From CAYLLT01 sp964548565 (lineage in GTDB: Bacteria > Planctomycetota > Phycisphaerae > UBA1845 > PWPN01): DNA of 40,985 bases. Below the pieces are notes generated by a model. It had not been told where the DNA came from, did no database searches, and saw only the letters and a program-made list of their open reading frames with translations. The DNA is taken from positions 1 to 40,985 of the forward strand of contig CAZJTF010000012.1 of the NCBI GenBank assembly GCA_964548565.1, given 5' to 3'. The translations under genes were made by a program, and so were the position numbers. This document shows, in pieces, positions 1 through 7,356 of the stretch; position 1 is the first letter of the stretch; each line of letters begins with the position of its first letter.

Positions 1-491
1 TACTCGATCGGGTCCTCGATGGTGATGATCTTCGCGCGGCGCTCGCTGTTGATCACATTGATCATGTAGTTCATCGTCGTGGTCTTGCCGGAGCCGGTGG
101 GGCCGCAGATCAGGACCAGGCCGCTGGGGCGTCGCGCGATTTCGTCCACGACGGCCGGCAGGCGGAGCGAGTCGCGGCTGCCGATGTCCTGGGCGCAGAG
201 CCGCACCGCCATCTCGGGGCCGCCCGCGCGCATGTAGACGGTGATGCGGACGCGACCGAACTCTTCGACCATGCGCGAAATGCAGAGTTCCCACTCCTCC
301 TCGAATTTCTGCTGCTGGGCGGGGTTCGTGATGGACTGTACCATCTCGCGGATTTCCGCGGACGTGAGCGGCTGTGCCTGGGCGGGTTTGATCTCGCCGT
401 GGACGCGGAAGCAGGGAGGCATGTCGGCGAGAAGGTGGATGTCGCTCGCATCGAGCCGCCGGCCCGCCTCGACGAGTTTCCTGAAGTCCAT
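1..491 (-). CDS. PilT-like twitching/secretion ATPase, N-terminal part (cut by window edge)
   Basis: This is the first 163 residues of a PilT/GspE-superfamily ATPase, the hexameric motor that drives retraction or assembly of type IV pilus or type II secretion machinery at the inner membrane. The N-terminal domain carries the family signature ASDIHL followed by PPCFRVHGEI. The Walker A motif GPTGSGKTTT lies near residue 130, and the Walker-A-proximal strand IITIEDPIEY falls at the cut edge. The Asp box, Walker B and His box lie outside the window. The start at 491 has an AGGAGG Shine-Dalgarno four bases upstream. It follows the TPR gene by 97 bp on the same strand and may be the last gene of that operon. 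The SDIHL start favours PilT over PilB, but without the C-terminus the subfamily is not certain. Confidence 0.9.
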   Translation of the reverse strand, partial: MDFRKLVEAGRRLDASDIHLLADMPPCFRVHGEIKPAQAQPLTSAEIREMVQSITNPAQQQKFEEEWELCISRMVEEFGRVRITVYMRAGGPEMAVRLCAQDIGSRDSLRLPAVVDEIARRPSGLVLICGPTGSGKTTTMNYMINVINSERRAKIITIEDPIE

Positions 492-588
492 ACGGCCTCC
501 TGCTCACCTCAAAGACGCTGAGCCACCGAAACCCCCGATGCGGCAAAGAAGAGACGGAGCGAGGGAGAGGTTCCGCCCGCGCTTCGGC

Positions 589-1422
589 TCAACGCCCGCG
601 CATCCGCCGCACCCAGCGTGCAACCCAGGATCCGCGGGCGGGCTGACGCAACGCCGCGCGGGCCAGGTTGAACGTTCCGTCAATCTCCAGTGCACGCTCC
701 AACGACTGCCGGTACGATGCCATCGCCAGCTCGCGCTCGCATAGCCCCCGAACATACCAGGCGAACGGCGCATGCGGCGCCATGTCGACGCCCGCCCGCG
801 CGGCGATCAATGCATTCGTATAACGTCCGTAGTGGTAGTAGATCCTGGCGGTCCAGACGCGCGTGAACCAATCGGCGTCGGGTTCGGCGGCCGCCCGGTC
901 GAAGCACGATTCGATCCGTTCCTCCTGGCGCGCGAGCAGCACTTCGCCCCGCGCGAGCCATCGGTAGGCGCTGCTGCCCCGGCTCCGCATGCCGGCGTCG
1001 GAACACTGCAGGGCGTCCGAGCTGCGCCCGAGCCGCGCCCGTGCAACGGCCTTGGCGGAGAGCAACTCGCCGTTGTCGCGGAACAACTCGAGCGCCTTGT
1101 CCGCCCAGAGATCCGCCTCGTGCAGCTCGTTCAGCTCGATGAGCATCTGCACCTGCCCGACCCATGCCGGAACATGCTTGCGGTCGAGTTCCAGGGCGCG
1201 CGTGTCGTAGCGCAGGGCTTTTTCGAAGTCGCCCCGCTGGAACGCCTGCACCGCTCGATCGTGGTAGGCGTGCGTCTCCATCGGCTCGGCCGAAAGAAGG
1301 CCCTCGCCGGGGCGCACGGTGGGCAAGTGCTGGAGCGAATGCTCTTCCTCCTGACCGGAGAGGGAGAGCGGTTCCTCGAATTCGAGGTGCTCGAAGCGGT
1401 CGCCTTCCGGTGCCTTGCTCAT
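589..1422 (-). CDS. Tetratricopeptide-repeat protein
   Basis: A 277-residue protein without signal peptide or membrane segment. After an acidic, probably disordered N-terminus of about 50 residues come several TPR-like helix pairs; the clearest is around residues 52-90 (AYHDRAVQAFQRGDFEKAL, then ALELDRKHVPAW). TPR arrays are protein-docking scaffolds, so a partner in this operon is plausible. The start at 1422 is chosen because its ATG overlaps the TGA of the upstream signal-peptidase-like gene as ATGA, which suggests translational coupling. A GTG start at 1461 is possible but would lie deep inside the upstream gene. The C-terminus is strongly basic (WVARWVRRMRGR). Exact function unknown. Confidence 0.8.
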   Translation of the reverse strand: MSKAPEGDRFEHLEFEEPLSLSGQEEEHSLQHLPTVRPGEGLLSAEPMETHAYHDRAVQAFQRGDFEKALRYDTRALELDRKHVPAWVGQVQMLIELNELHEADLWADKALELFRDNGELLSAKAVARARLGRSSDALQCSDAGMRSRGSSAYRWLARGEVLLARQEERIESCFDRAAAEPDADWFTRVWTARIYYHYGRYTNALIAARAGVDMAPHAPFAWYVRGLCERELAMASYRQSLERALEIDGTFNLARAALRQPARGSWVARWVRRMRGR

Positions 1423-2450
1423 GGCCTGCCAATCCTCGTCAACGGACTCACGACCCCCCACGCACGACCGATCACATCCCGCTGCGGAACGAGGCAGACA
1501 CTCATGATTGCCTCCGCGTCCGTATTGCTCCGGTTCAGGGCTCTCAAACGCGCGCCGCGTGGATAGATGAAATACGTGCCAGGCGGCACCGTGACGGCAT
1601 ACCCGTCCGGCAGGAGCGTGGGCTTTGCCGAGCCGGGATGCTGGGCCGGGCGTCCGTTCACGTGAATGGTACCTTGCACGGAGGTCACGCGATCACCCGC
1701 CATTGCCAGAATACGGTCCACCGAGAGTCCTTCGGCAGTGTACCATCCCTGCCCCCTCCCTGCGCGCATCCGGTAGCTGACGACGTCCCCGCGCCCGAAG
1801 TCGACCGGGCGAAACCAGGTTCCCTCCACCGCCAGTACGTCGCCTTGCAGCATGCGGGTGCCCTGGATGTCTCCTCCGAGCTGCTGAAACCAGACGAGGT
1901 GATGGGCCCCCCAGGCCAGCGGCATGTACAAGAACACCTGCAGCATCAGCACAACCAACAGGCCGGTGAGGACCGCGGTCCGTGGGAGGATGTACGGCGC
2001 GCCCAGCAGGATCGTCGCGACGATGGAATACGCGTGCAGCGAGATGACCGCCGCATAAAACAGTGTCCATGCGTGTGCCATAAAGACGATGGAGGCGATC
2101 AGCGCCACTGCATAGCCGAGCATGACCAACCGGCCGCGCCGGTGTTCGCCTGCCAGCATCAGCCCGAGACCGGGCACCAGCGACGCGAGAATCGTGCCAG
2201 GGCGGACACGCCCGCCCAGCCGGATACCGCGGATCTCATCGGCAACGTACGCACTCGCCCGGCGTGCGAACGGCAGAAGTGTCCACACACGCAACCTGCG
2301 AACCCCTGCGAACAAGCGGAGGCGATACGACCGGAGTGTGCCCGCGCGGTAGGGCTGCACGTCGATGTCTTTGAACATCAGCGTGCTCATGCACCGGGCG
2401 CAGCTCGAGAGCCCGGGGAGATTCTGGAATCCGCAGCTCGGGCACTGCAT
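1419..2450 (-). CDS. Zinc-ribbon membrane protein with a degenerate signal-peptidase I (S26-like) domain
   Basis: A 343-residue protein in three parts. It begins with a zinc ribbon (CPSCG at residues 3-7, CARC near 17). Several hydrophobic segments follow, roughly residues 85-185. A C-terminal domain follows the layout of signal peptidase I: QGDVLAV, then GDVVSYR, then DRILAMAGDRV, GTIHVNG, and finally VPQRDVIGRAW. Both catalytic residues appear lost. The position eight residues before the GD of box B, normally Ser, reads Ile, and the Lys of the KRxxGxxGD box reads Asp. I infer a non-peptidase descendant, perhaps a binding or scaffolding protein. The start has GAGGTG seven bases upstream. The gene lies 42 bp after the DUF2997 gene and overlaps the TPR gene by four bases. 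Confidence 0.8.
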   Translation of the reverse strand: MQCPSCGFQNLPGLSSCARCMSTLMFKDIDVQPYRAGTLRSYRLRLFAGVRRLRVWTLLPFARRASAYVADEIRGIRLGGRVRPGTILASLVPGLGLMLAGEHRRGRLVMLGYAVALIASIVFMAHAWTLFYAAVISLHAYSIVATILLGAPYILPRTAVLTGLLVVLMLQVFLYMPLAWGAHHLVWFQQLGGDIQGTRMLQGDVLAVEGTWFRPVDFGRGDVVSYRMRAGRGQGWYTAEGLSVDRILAMAGDRVTSVQGTIHVNGRPAQHPGSAKPTLLPDGYAVTVPPGTYFIYPRGARLRALNRSNTDAEAIMSVCLVPQRDVIGRAWGVVSPLTRIGRP

Positions 2451-2492
2451 GGGTCACCTCGGGGCGGCAGCTCGTCCCGGCTGGTCCGCGCG

Positions 2493-2696
2493 TCAGTGAC
2501 GGCGCTGCTGCGCGTTGATGCGCACCGACCGGTCCTGCTCGTAATACTCCGCCGTCCGCTCGCGTGATTCCTCCCGCCCGATGATCTCCGCCAGCAGGTC
2601 GGCGTAGTTCATGCAGGTCTGGCCGCTGACACCTTTGACGAGCACCTTGACCTGCCCGTCGGGGCGGATTTCGACTTCAAACTGGGGACTGTCCAC
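2493..2696 (-). CDS. DUF2997 family small protein
   Basis: A 67-residue soluble protein matching my recollection of the DUF2997 family: a short beta strand with IRPDGQVKVLVKGVSG, then a conserved Cys (QTCMNYADLL) and the tail RERTAEYYEQD. No enzyme motif is visible and the family has no known function. It starts with GTG, supported by GGAGG about eight bases upstream, and its first codon lies three bases after the stop of the DUF1257-like gene, so the two are almost certainly co-translated. DUF2997, DUF1257 (Ycf35) and Ycf46-type ATPase genes are known to me as neighbours in other bacteria, cyanobacteria among them, which supports the call. Confidence 0.85.
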   Translation of the reverse strand: MDSPQFEVEIRPDGQVKVLVKGVSGQTCMNYADLLAEIIGREESRERTAEYYEQDRSVRINAQQRRH

Positions 2697-2699
2697 CGG

Positions 2700-3161
2700 T
2701 TATCCTCCCGTGCGCCGGACGTAGAGCTTGATCGTGCCGTCGGCCGCCACCTGCTGGTCCGACACGGTGAACTGGCGGCTCTGCAGCTCCGTGATCACCT
2801 TGTGATACGTGTACTGCTGGACGACTTTCGAGCTGATCTGGCGGGCGAGAACGCGGAGTTGCGAGTCTGTGTAGCCCTCGCCGCTGATGCAGATCGTGCA
2901 GGCGCCCCGGTTGTCGCGGCCGAACTCGACCCGCAGGCCGTCCTTTTCGGCGACGATGCGCTCACCGTGCTGCATGTGTTCGGTCAGCACCTGGCTGTTG
3001 GCGATTTCCTCTTCGACGCGGCGCCCGCGGCGGGCGATCGAAGGCTCTCCGGTGGCCGCCCGGGCGCTGAAACCCATGGCCGCCATCGCGCCGACGATGG
3101 CCGCCTGGATCACCGGCCAGGACCCGATCACCACCGGCGTCAGCACGCACACTGCGCTCAT
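2700..3161 (-). CDS. DUF1257 / Ycf35-like protein
   Basis: A 153-residue protein. The N-terminus (VLTPVVIGSWPVIQAAIVGA) is hydrophobic but corresponds to the helix that precedes the conserved MGF/LGY position in Ycf35 proteins, so it need not be a membrane anchor. The middle is polar, with the strand GLRVEFGRDNRGACTICISG. The C-terminal third (LARQISSKVVQQYTYHKV, then ADGTIKLYVRR) fits the DUF1257 C-terminus well. The assignment rests on this C-terminal pattern plus the flanking Ycf46-like and DUF2997 genes. Ycf35 is conserved in cyanobacteria and some plastids; its role is unresolved. GGAGG six bases before the ATG fixes the start. A 60-bp spacer rich in CTGT repeats separates it from the ATPase gene. 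Confidence 0.75.
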   Translation of the reverse strand: MSAVCVLTPVVIGSWPVIQAAIVGAMAAMGFSARAATGEPSIARRGRRVEEEIANSQVLTEHMQHGERIVAEKDGLRVEFGRDNRGACTICISGEGYTDSQLRVLARQISSKVVQQYTYHKVITELQSRQFTVSDQQVAADGTIKLYVRRTGG

Positions 3162-3180
3162 ACGACACCTCCGCTATGGG

Positions 3181-3213
3181 CTGTTCCTGTCCTCTGTTTC
3201 CTGTCCCCTGTTC
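3181..3213. repeat. Degenerate short repeats of a CTGTTCC/CTGTCC motif
   Basis: In the spacer between the Ycf46-like and Ycf35-like genes, CTGTTCC, CTGTCCTCTGTTTC, CTGTCCC and CTGTTC follow one another with little else. This is low-complexity spacer DNA transcribed within the operon. No stable hairpin is evident. Confidence 0.6.
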
Positions 3214-3221
3214 GCTCGGGA

Positions 3222-4796
3222 CTACTCCAGTTCCAGCTTACGACGTTCCTTGTCGGCGACGACCGACATCCGCATGGATGCGTAGCGCGCGCGGCCCTCG
3301 GCCCACGCGCGGATTCCTTCAATCTGGTCGCTCATCGTTTTGGAGAGCGGGACCGTCTCGCGAATGGCCTGCAGCAGCGCGTCTGTCGTCAGATCACTGT
3401 CGGAGTAGAAGACATCGAAGAGCGCGCTGATGACCGCCTGTTCGATCTCCGCACCACTGAACCCGGCGGACGCCGCGGCGAGGGCCGGGAGGTTGAACGT
3501 CGAGGGGTCGCGGTTGCGCCGCGCAATATGGATGCGGAAGATGTCCTCCCGTTCGGCCTCATTGGGAAGATCAACAAAGAAAATCTCGTCGAGCCGTCCT
3601 TTGCGGAGCAGCTCGGGCGGCAGGTGCGAGATGTCGTTCGCCGTCGCGACTACGAACACGGGCGAAGTCTTCTCGCTGAGCCACGTGAGGAAGGTGCTCA
3701 TGACACGCGCGGTGGTGCCGCCGTCGGTGCTCCCCGACGCCTGCGAGCCCGAGAAGGCCTTATCGATCTCGTCCGCCCACAGCACGGTCGGGGCGACGCT
3801 TTCGGCCACCTGAATCGCGCGGCGAATATTCTGCTCGCTGGAGCCGACGAGGCTTCCGAACATGCGGCCCATATCGAACCGCAGGAGCGGCAGCTTCCAG
3901 AGCCGACTGACGGCCTTGGCGCAGAGGCTCTTGCCGCAACCCTGCACGCCCACGAGCAGGACGCCCTTTGGTGCAGGGAGACCGAAGTCGCGGGCGCGAT
4001 CCGTAAACGACTGGGCGCGCTTGGTGAGCCACTCGCGGAGAATGTCGAGCCCGCCGATGTGGCTGAAGTCCTCGACTGCGTCGTAGTACTCGAGCAGGCC
4101 GCTCTTGCGGATGATCTGCTGCTTTTCAGCGAACACGGAGGTGATGTCTTCCGCCGAGAGCTGCCCGTCGTTAACGAGCGTCTTGGCGAGGACGTTCTCG
4201 GCCTCCTTGAGCGTCAGGCCCAGCGCGGCTTTCAGCAGTTGCTCGCGTCCGCCGTCGGTGAGATCGATCTTGATCCGCGGGTTGTCCTTGAACTGCTCGA
4301 CGATGCGATCGAGGAGCTGGTTGAGTTCGCGGATGCCGGGCAGCGAGAAGTCGACGACGGTGATGTCTTTTTCGAGCTCCGGCGCCATCTCGAGCACCGG
4401 CGCGGTGATGATCAGCGTCTTGTAGCTGTTATTAAGCGCCAGTGCGACCTCGCGGAGTTTCCGGATGACCGGCACGTGTCCGATGCACCGGTTGACCGTC
4501 ATGTAGAAGTGCAGATCCTTGAAAATGTAGATGGCGGGATCGTTGTGCTGGATGACGGTGTCGAGCGCCTGCAGAGGGTCGGCGGGCGACTTGCCCTTGG
4601 CCGCGAATTCACCGTTGGACTCGCCGCTTACCAGGCCTGTCGTCACGGACCAGGTGAGGACGTTCTTGTTGCGTTTCCGGGCAATCGCGCGGATTCCCTT
4701 CTCGATCCGCTCTTCCTCCCACGTCACGACGTAGAGGATCGGGTACCGCGCGCGGATCAGAACATCCAGTTCGCTGAGTGCGTCAGCGCAGGCCAT
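3222..4796 (-). CDS. Ycf46-like AAA+ ATPase
   Basis: A 524-residue soluble AAA+ protein. The N-terminal domain begins with LIRARYPILYVVTWEEERIE, the signature of Ycf46-type ATPases, and extends to about residue 245. The AAA+ module follows: Walker A GVQGCGKS near 284-291, Walker B VLWADEIDKAF near 339-349, sensor 1 VVATANDI near 383-390, and an arginine-finger region LLRKGRLDEIFFVDLP near 397-411. Motor residues look intact, so it should bind and hydrolyse ATP. The substrate is unknown. ATG at 4796 is preferred because AGGAGG lies seven bases upstream and the codon overlaps the previous stop as TGATG; a GTG at 4799 is the alternative. It is one step before Ycf35-like and DUF2997 genes, so the three likely form a functional unit. 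Confidence 0.9.
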   Translation of the reverse strand: MACADALSELDVLIRARYPILYVVTWEEERIEKGIRAIARKRNKNVLTWSVTTGLVSGESNGEFAAKGKSPADPLQALDTVIQHNDPAIYIFKDLHFYMTVNRCIGHVPVIRKLREVALALNNSYKTLIITAPVLEMAPELEKDITVVDFSLPGIRELNQLLDRIVEQFKDNPRIKIDLTDGGREQLLKAALGLTLKEAENVLAKTLVNDGQLSAEDITSVFAEKQQIIRKSGLLEYYDAVEDFSHIGGLDILREWLTKRAQSFTDRARDFGLPAPKGVLLVGVQGCGKSLCAKAVSRLWKLPLLRFDMGRMFGSLVGSSEQNIRRAIQVAESVAPTVLWADEIDKAFSGSQASGSTDGGTTARVMSTFLTWLSEKTSPVFVVATANDISHLPPELLRKGRLDEIFFVDLPNEAEREDIFRIHIARRNRDPSTFNLPALAAASAGFSGAEIEQAVISALFDVFYSDSDLTTDALLQAIRETVPLSKTMSDQIEGIRAWAEGRARYASMRMSVVADKERRKLELE

Positions 4797-4996
4797 CACG
4801 GCGCCTCCTCGTGCCTCGTCTCCGCGTCCCCTTCAGAGAGCGCGAGGCGTCGGCGCATCCCTGCATCTTCCGGGTTGAGCGCCAGCGCAACGCGAATGAG
4901 GTCCGGGCTCAGGTCGTGGAAATAGAGGCGGCCGTCCGGGCCAACGCTGATGGTGACGCTCTCCTCACTGAAATTGCACGATGGAGCGGTTTTCAT
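4796..4996 (-). CDS. Conserved-looking 66-aa protein between radical SAM and AAA+ genes
   Basis: I do not recognise this gene. It encodes a 66-residue soluble protein with the strand-turn pattern VTISVGPDGRLYFHDLS, then LIRVALALNPED, and an acidic tail. Its PDG turn resembles the one in the DUF2997 protein of the same operon, but the similarity is too short to claim homology. Its reality is supported by both junctions: its ATG overlaps the stop of the radical SAM gene as ATGA (4993-4996), and its TGA overlaps the start of the ATPase gene. It may be a partner or substrate of one of its neighbours; that is inference only. Confidence 0.7.
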   Translation of the reverse strand: MKTAPSCNFSEESVTISVGPDGRLYFHDLSPDLIRVALALNPEDAGMRRRLALSEGDAETRHEEAP

Positions 4997-5853
4997 ACGG
5001 TGTCCACCAGATTCAGGCCGAGATTCCGGCACAGTTCGAAGGACCACTGCAGTTCCTGCAGCTCCGCCGTCCGGCCGAGGGCTGGATCGCGCATCGCCCG
5101 GTGATTCGGCACATAGCTGCCCATCAGGTGGAACCGCACCCCCGGGAGGAGTCGCGCCACATCCTGTACGACGCGTCTCGTGCAGCACTCCGCGTGTCCG
5201 GGCATCAGCAGGTGCCGGACGAGCAGTCGATGCACGCCCGTGGCGTAGACGGCCTTCAGATTACGTCGCAGCGTCTCGAGGTATCGGGGCACACCGGCCA
5301 GATGTCGTGCGCAGTCATCGTTGCCGAACTTGAAGTCCACCAGGTGCAGCTGAAACAGCGGGTCCAGCAACTGGAGACACATCGGCGTGAAGTATCCGTT
5401 GGTATTCAGCAGCCACGGTGTGCGAGACCCGAGCATCTCCCGCAGTCGAAGGAGCGCGTGCGGGTGAAGGCTCGGCTCGCCGCCAACGAAGTTGATCCAC
5501 CGGACGCGAGCGGCATCCGCGTCAATGCGTGCCGCCATGTCCGCCGAGGTGAGTTCGACACCGTCGTCGGGGTGGAAGCAGCGGGGAGCCTGGGTGCAGA
5601 AGCGGCATCGGAAGTTGCAGCCGCCCAGGTAGACCATCAGGGCGGGGGAGAGCTCAACCTCCTCCGCATAGCTGACATAGCAGCGGAACACGGGCGTCCG
5701 GACCGCCAGCCTGCACTTTCCGCGCGTCCCCCGCAGCCGATCCACCCCGCACCGCAGCTCGCACAGCTCGCACCGTTCGAGCGCAGCCCGGGCGCCGGCG
5801 GCCCGGACGTCCGGTCTCGCCCACTCTGTACTGCATCCGGTTACTGCATGCAT
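4993..5853 (-). CDS. Radical SAM protein, PflA-like (activating-enzyme type)
   Basis: About 286 residues. Near the N-terminus is a cysteine cluster CELCELRCGVDRLRG...GKC, as in PflA-related proteins of the COG1313 type. The radical SAM cluster motif CNFRCRFC (CxxxCxxC) follows about 50 residues later, then the glycine-rich SAM-binding strand NFVGGEPSLHP and LLNTNGYF. Such enzymes cleave S-adenosylmethionine to a 5'-deoxyadenosyl radical, often to activate or modify a protein. The ATG at 5853 gives the expected short lead before the cysteine cluster but has no strong Shine-Dalgarno, and the frame stays open upstream to 6264, so the start is uncertain. It is the first gene of the Ycf46-like operon. 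A protein target among its small neighbours is attractive but unproven. Confidence 0.85.
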   Translation of the reverse strand: MHAVTGCSTEWARPDVRAAGARAALERCELCELRCGVDRLRGTRGKCRLAVRTPVFRCYVSYAEEVELSPALMVYLGGCNFRCRFCTQAPRCFHPDDGVELTSADMAARIDADAARVRWINFVGGEPSLHPHALLRLREMLGSRTPWLLNTNGYFTPMCLQLLDPLFQLHLVDFKFGNDDCARHLAGVPRYLETLRRNLKAVYATGVHRLLVRHLLMPGHAECCTRRVVQDVARLLPGVRFHLMGSYVPNHRAMRDPALGRTAELQELQWSFELCRNLGLNLVDTV

Positions 5854-6185
5854 GGGGTGTCCCACGCGGAGGGAGGCCGCCTCGACATCGGCCTGCTGAC
5901 ATCCCTCAACACGGCTTGGGACGGGACTGAGGTTCCTTACGGGATTCCGGTGCGGCCCACTGCACCGCGGGATCGGGGCGGTCCCCATTTGCACAGGCAT
6001 GGACCTTGCAGGACGAGCCCCGAGGCGCCGACCTGGCGGCGGCACAGGCCCTGGAAGCCGCACAGCTGATCGTTGGCAGTCGGCGGGGCTTTGATTACAC
6101 TGTCCGACCGTGGGATGCCCCTGCCGCCCGCCGGCAGGGAATGATTGCCCGGGGCTCGACGGCCCACGGGCGGGGAGATGTTCCG
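5854..6185. other. Divergent intergenic region between the radical SAM gene and the membrane-protein/lut genes
   Basis: This 332-bp stretch separates divergent genes and should contain promoters for both. A plus-strand promoter candidate is listed separately at 6073-6101. I found no convincing minus-strand promoter. The minus frame of the radical SAM gene remains open through this region, so part of it could be coding if a far-upstream start is used, but the residue composition there looks non-coding. Confidence 0.5.
6073..6101 (+). promoter_or_regulatory. Candidate sigma-70 promoter for the 6186 gene and possibly lutABC
   Basis: TTGGCA (6073-6078) and TACACT (6096-6101) are separated by exactly 17 bases. 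They match the bacterial consensus at five and four of six positions. Transcription would start near 6108, about 80 bases before the GTG at 6186. Confidence 0.4.
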
Positions 6186-6539
6186 GTGGCCAACTTCTCA
6201 CTTCGGCGGTACGACACCCAGGCCCGCGTGAGCATGATTGTCTCGCTGGCCTCATGCATTTCACTGCTGGGCATGATCCTGGTGCTCCTGAGGCGGTTCG
6301 ACTTCACCGAGTTCACCATTCTGTACGGACCGCCGACGCGATATGCAGTGCTGGGCAGCGGCGCCCTGACGATCCTGCTGGCGGCGATCGGGTTTGGCAT
6401 GGGGCTGAACAGCGTCGGCCAGCGCCGCAATGAGAAGCCGCTGTTCTCGTGGATCGGTTTCTTCGTCGGCGCGGGCGTCCTGTGCGTCGCGCTGGCCCTG
6501 TTCTTCCTCTTCCAGGTCCGGGGGGAAGCGGCCGTATAG
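6186..6539 (+). CDS. Small three-helix membrane protein
   Basis: A 117-residue protein of unknown function with three clear hydrophobic segments: about residues 15-36 (MIVSLASCISLLGMILVLL), 53-73 (VLGSGALTILLAAIGFGMG) and 88-110 (FFVGAGVLCVALALFFLF). The GTG start at 6186 has GGGGAG eight bases upstream; an in-frame ATG at 6141 is possible but lies in composition that looks untranslated. It ends 31 bp before lutA on the same strand and may share its transcript. I see no transporter motif, so calling it a lactate permease would be unjustified. Confidence 0.65.
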   Translation: MANFSLRRYDTQARVSMIVSLASCISLLGMILVLLRRFDFTEFTILYGPPTRYAVLGSGALTILLAAIGFGMGLNSVGQRRNEKPLFSWIGFFVGAGVLCVALALFFLFQVRGEAAV

Positions 6540-6570
6540 CGACCCGCCTCCACATCCCGAAAGAAAACTC

Positions 6571-7356
6571 ATGGTTGTTTCCCTCTTCGCCACGTGTCTC
6601 ACCGACTTGTTCTACCCCGATGTGGCAACTTCCGTCGTGAAGGTGTTGCACCGCCTGGGCGTCCGCACCGAGTTCCCGAAGGACCAGACGTGTTGCGGGC
6701 AGCCGGCGCTCAACAGCGGTTTTCTCGACGAGTTCCGCAGCGTCGCCGCCCGGATGATGCGGGTTTTCGAGAACGCGGAGGTGGTCGTCACTCCCTCCGG
6801 CTCGTGCTGCTCGATCGTGCGGGAGTATTATCCGCACCTGTTCGAGCATGACCCCGTCATGCACGAGCGGGCGGTCGCGATGGCCGCCAAAACGTTCGAG
6901 TTCGTCGAGTACCTCGAAAAAGTGCTCAAGGTCGACTGGTCGGAGTGGGACCTGCGCTTCCCGGCGGTGGGCACGTATCACTACAGCTGCCACAATCGCG
7001 GCATCGGCATGACGAACGAGACGATCCGCATCCTGGGGTTGATCAAGGACTTCGACTACCGTCCGCTCGAGAAGCTCGAGCAGTGCTGCGGGTTCGGCGG
7101 AACGTTTTCGGTGAAAGAGCCGCAGATCTCCGGGGCGATGGTGCATGACAAGGTCGCCTGCATCCGGGCGACGGGGGCCGAACTGCTGGTGTGCAACGAC
7201 GGCGGCTGCACGATGAACATCGTGGGAGCCGCCCGGCGCGAGGGCCTGAACCTCCGGGTGATGCACATCGCTCAGATCCTCGATGCCGCCATGGCCAGCG
7301 CACCGCGCGGCCGCCGGCTCGAATCTGCCGTCGCGGCGAAGGGGGGCGCGAGATGA
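6571..7356 (+). CDS. lutA: L-lactate utilization Fe-S protein LutA (YkgE-type)
   Basis: A 261-residue cytosolic protein built of two CCG domains, each with a paired-cysteine motif: DQTCCGQPALNSG near residues 34-46 and QCCGFGGTFSVKEP near 172-185. Further cysteines that complete the cluster sites lie at YSCHNRG and VVTPSGSCC. Together with LutB and LutC it forms the LutABC complex that oxidises L-lactate to pyruvate in organisms lacking or supplementing flavin lactate dehydrogenase. The ATG at 6571 starts directly with the family N-terminus MVVSLFATCLTDLF. The stop overlaps the lutB start as ATGA. Length fits the family. Confidence 0.93.
   Translation: MVVSLFATCLTDLFYPDVATSVVKVLHRLGVRTEFPKDQTCCGQPALNSGFLDEFRSVAARMMRVFENAEVVVTPSGSCCSIVREYYPHLFEHDPVMHERAVAMAAKTFEFVEYLEKVLKVDWSEWDLRFPAVGTYHYSCHNRGIGMTNETIRILGLIKDFDYRPLEKLEQCCGFGGTFSVKEPQISGAMVHDKVACIRATGAELLVCNDGGCTMNIVGAARREGLNLRVMHIAQILDAAMASAPRGRRLESAVAAKGGAR

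Noticed and set aside
2802..4925. A 707-residue plus-strand open frame opposite the Ycf46-like gene
   Set aside because: No family pattern, and it is antisense to a well-supported ATPase and its neighbours.
5854..6264. N-terminal extension of the radical SAM protein by 137 residues
   Set aside because: The extra sequence is Pro/Arg/Gly-rich without pattern, and it would overlap the divergent promoter and gene at 6186.
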